Made by a program: the position numbers and the translations under genes
Notes under the pieces: generated by a model
The model's database searches: none
Told to the model about the DNA's origin: nothing
Seen by the model: the letters and a program-made list of their open reading frames with translations, nothing else
Shown here: in pieces, positions 34,458 through 35,528 of the stretch
Layout: every line of letters starts with the position of its first letter
Position numbering within the stretch: position 1 is the stretch's first letter
Source of the DNA: an uncultured Bacteroidales bacterium
Lineage (GTDB): Bacteria > Bacteroidota > Bacteroidia > Bacteroidales > UBA932
Direction: 5' to 3'
NCBI GenBank assembly: GCA_900545245.1
Contig: UQYV01000035.1
Span: 1-35,528 of the forward strand
DNA length: 35,528 bases

Positions 34458-35285
34458 ATGGGAACATCACACAGACATACACCAACGGTGAAAGGCGAGC
34501 CTAACTGGGGCAAAGCCTCTGCTGCTTTGACAGGGCTGACAGGTGACGTTGAAGAGTCGGATGAACTTCAAAAAAATCCACCAGACGACAAGACACCAGC
34601 ACAAGTCGAGAAAAGGCAGAACCAACTTGGAAAACGCATTTCGAGGAACTATCACACTTCAGTCAGAAACCTTGTCAAAGCTTCTGGCGGCAGGCATACG
34701 ATAAGTAGTGGTGGCTCGCGTGCATTAGGTCGTGGCGGTATTGCCGTCATAAACAACTTTATTTCCGTAATCCAAGAAATTGTCAGTAATGGTCTTACTG
34801 CTTGGCTGCAACAAGGAGGTATATCTTCATTAGAAGACAAAAGTTGCCAGAATATAATTGATTTTCTTAGACAGTATGTCGAGTCTGGGGTAGCCGGACT
34901 GGATAGTACTGCTGCAAATGAGGCCATAGAAAATGTGATGGATCGTTTGCAGGAATTGGTTGGCGACAATGTGGATGAAATAGAAGATAAGTTTGACGCA
35001 ATCCTAAATGGGGAGGAAATTAAGAATATAATAGATTACTTTTTTGGCATGTATGTATATGTTCATCTTTCACAGGATTTCGAGGAGAAGTTGGAATATG
35101 AAAAAGGCTCAGTTGCGATGAAAAATGCCATGAACGAGGTGAAGGAGCAGATTCTTGATGACATAAGAGTGGGGAGAGTTGGCCGCGATGTGAGAACCGT
35201 GGATTGGAGCAAACCAGAAGGGGCAGATTTTATTCAGGCAGAATTTGATCGTATACTTTTTATTTTGCAAGGCAATGAAGATTAA
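34458..35285 (+). CDS. qatB: QatB-like protein
   Basis: A 275-residue protein starting MGTSHRHTP, recalling the MGTS...G..P N-terminus of QatB proteins, followed by a tryptophan-containing loop and a largely helical body. No enzyme motif is visible, as expected; QatB's biochemical role is unknown. It lies between the KAP NTPase and the QatC-like fragment, overlapping the latter by 11 bases (ATGAAGATTAA), which is strong evidence of coupled translation. The family call rests on the N-terminus and context and is only moderately secure. Confidence 0.65.
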   Translation: MGTSHRHTPTVKGEPNWGKASAALTGLTGDVEESDELQKNPPDDKTPAQVEKRQNQLGKRISRNYHTSVRNLVKASGGRHTISSGGSRALGRGGIAVINNFISVIQEIVSNGLTAWLQQGGISSLEDKSCQNIIDFLRQYVESGVAGLDSTAANEAIENVMDRLQELVGDNVDEIEDKFDAILNGEEIKNIIDYFFGMYVYVHLSQDFEEKLEYEKGSVAMKNAMNEVKEQILDDIRVGRVGRDVRTVDWSKPEGADFIQAEFDRILFILQGNED

Positions 35286-35490
35286 AGTTGGTACTTATTG
35301 TACGAAGCGTTACAATAAAAAAGATACTCGATTGACCATTCCCATTAGGATTGAAGATGCAAAGGGTAATGTGATGTGTACGTCGGCGGTAGTGCAGATG
35401 AACCCTATAGCTCGTTTTTGGGGTAAATCACCATCGTTGGCATTTAGTCTCTTATATCTATCGGCCATAGCCTATGAAGATTCAAGATAG
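35275..35490 (+). pseudogene. qatC: Probable 5' fragment of a QatC (QueC-like) gene, cut by the terminal repeat
   Basis: A 71-codon frame that starts inside the qatB end. Sixty-six codons are native; from codon 67 (35473) the sequence is the 55-bp terminal repeat, which adds YEDSR and a TAG stop. The last native stretch SPSLAFSLLYLSAIAY resembles the 'LL.(I/L)AAAVYAADR' segment near the N-terminus of QueC-like QatC proteins. The catalytic PP-loop region, normally much further downstream, is missing. I think the gene is full length in the organism and has been cut by the contig edge, an insertion or an assembly chimaera. If it is complete it would be an unrecognised 71-residue protein. Confidence 0.5.
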
Positions 35491-35528
35491 AAGTGCAACA
35501 CCGGCGGGCTAGCCCGCCGGTGTTGGCC
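35474..35528. repeat. Right copy of 55-bp terminal inverted repeat
   Basis: Exact reverse complement of 1-55. Its inner edge interrupts the QatC-like reading frame, unlike the left copy, which simply follows an intact gene. Confidence 0.95.
35496..35525 (+). other. GC-rich 30-bp palindrome in the right terminal repeat
   Basis: Same perfect palindrome as at 4-33 (arms CAACACCGGCGGG and CCCGCCGGTGTTG). Here it lies six bases after the premature stop of the QatC-like frame. Confidence 0.9.

Noticed and set aside
1..35528. Circular element or complete plasmid
   Set aside because: The terminal repeats are inverted, not direct, and no replication, partition or mobilisation gene is present.
1..35528. 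CRISPR array, tRNA, rRNA or transposase genes
   Set aside because: No regularly spaced repeats, no tRNA-like cloverleaf and no rRNA sequence was recognised. No intact transposase or integrase frame was found.

Overview
The window looks like a chromosomal contig from an uncultured member of the Bacteroidales. The evidence is two complete SusC/SusD pairs, many lipoproteins with short Bacteroidetes-type signal peptides, an OstA-like gene next to two SurA-type isomerases, A-rich leaders without Shine-Dalgarno sequences, and several TAnnTTTG promoter boxes. I cannot name a genus.

Layout, left to right. (1) 1-1627: a 55-bp repeat with a perfect palindrome, then a leftward AlbA_2/Schlafen-type ATP-binding regulator gene. 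(2) 1852-14064: a leftward seven-gene polysaccharide-utilization-type operon. In transcription order it encodes a glycosidase-like protein, SusC, SusD, a DUF5018-like lipoprotein, a phosphodiester glycosidase (NAGPA family), a second glycosidase-like protein and a BACON lipoprotein. It has no classical CAZyme that I recognise. (3) 14413-19655: a leftward envelope-biogenesis block (lipoprotein isomerase, two-domain SurA-like isomerase, OstA-like protein) for outer-membrane protein and LPS assembly. (4) 19808-29659: a leftward second PUL (SusC, SusD, GH30 glucanase, SusE/F-type glycan-binding lipoprotein) with a membrane-spanning TPR/HTH regulator downstream. The content fits beta-1,6-glucan use. 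(5) 29660-30568: a gene-poor stretch with one decayed-looking reading frame. (6) 30569-35490: a rightward five-gene defence operon. It joins an AbiL-type RloA/RloB pair to a Qat-type module (KAP NTPase QatA, QatB, and the 5' part of a probable qatC). It is cut off at the right end.

The first and last 55 bases are exact reverse complements. The probable qatC is broken at the inner edge of the right copy, while the left gene ends naturally inside the left copy. Either both ends run into copies of one longer dispersed repeat, or the right end is a chimaeric join. Fifty-five is also a common assembler k-mer size.

The PULs and envelope genes form one co-directional block of similar base composition. 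The flanking AlbA_2 gene and defence operon look more AT-rich and accessory. The two best candidates for something new are the composite RloAB-Qat operon and the phosphodiester-glycosidase PUL beside a beta-1,6-glucan PUL. The latter pair suggests, as inference only, joint attack on a phosphate-bearing glycan such as fungal wall material.
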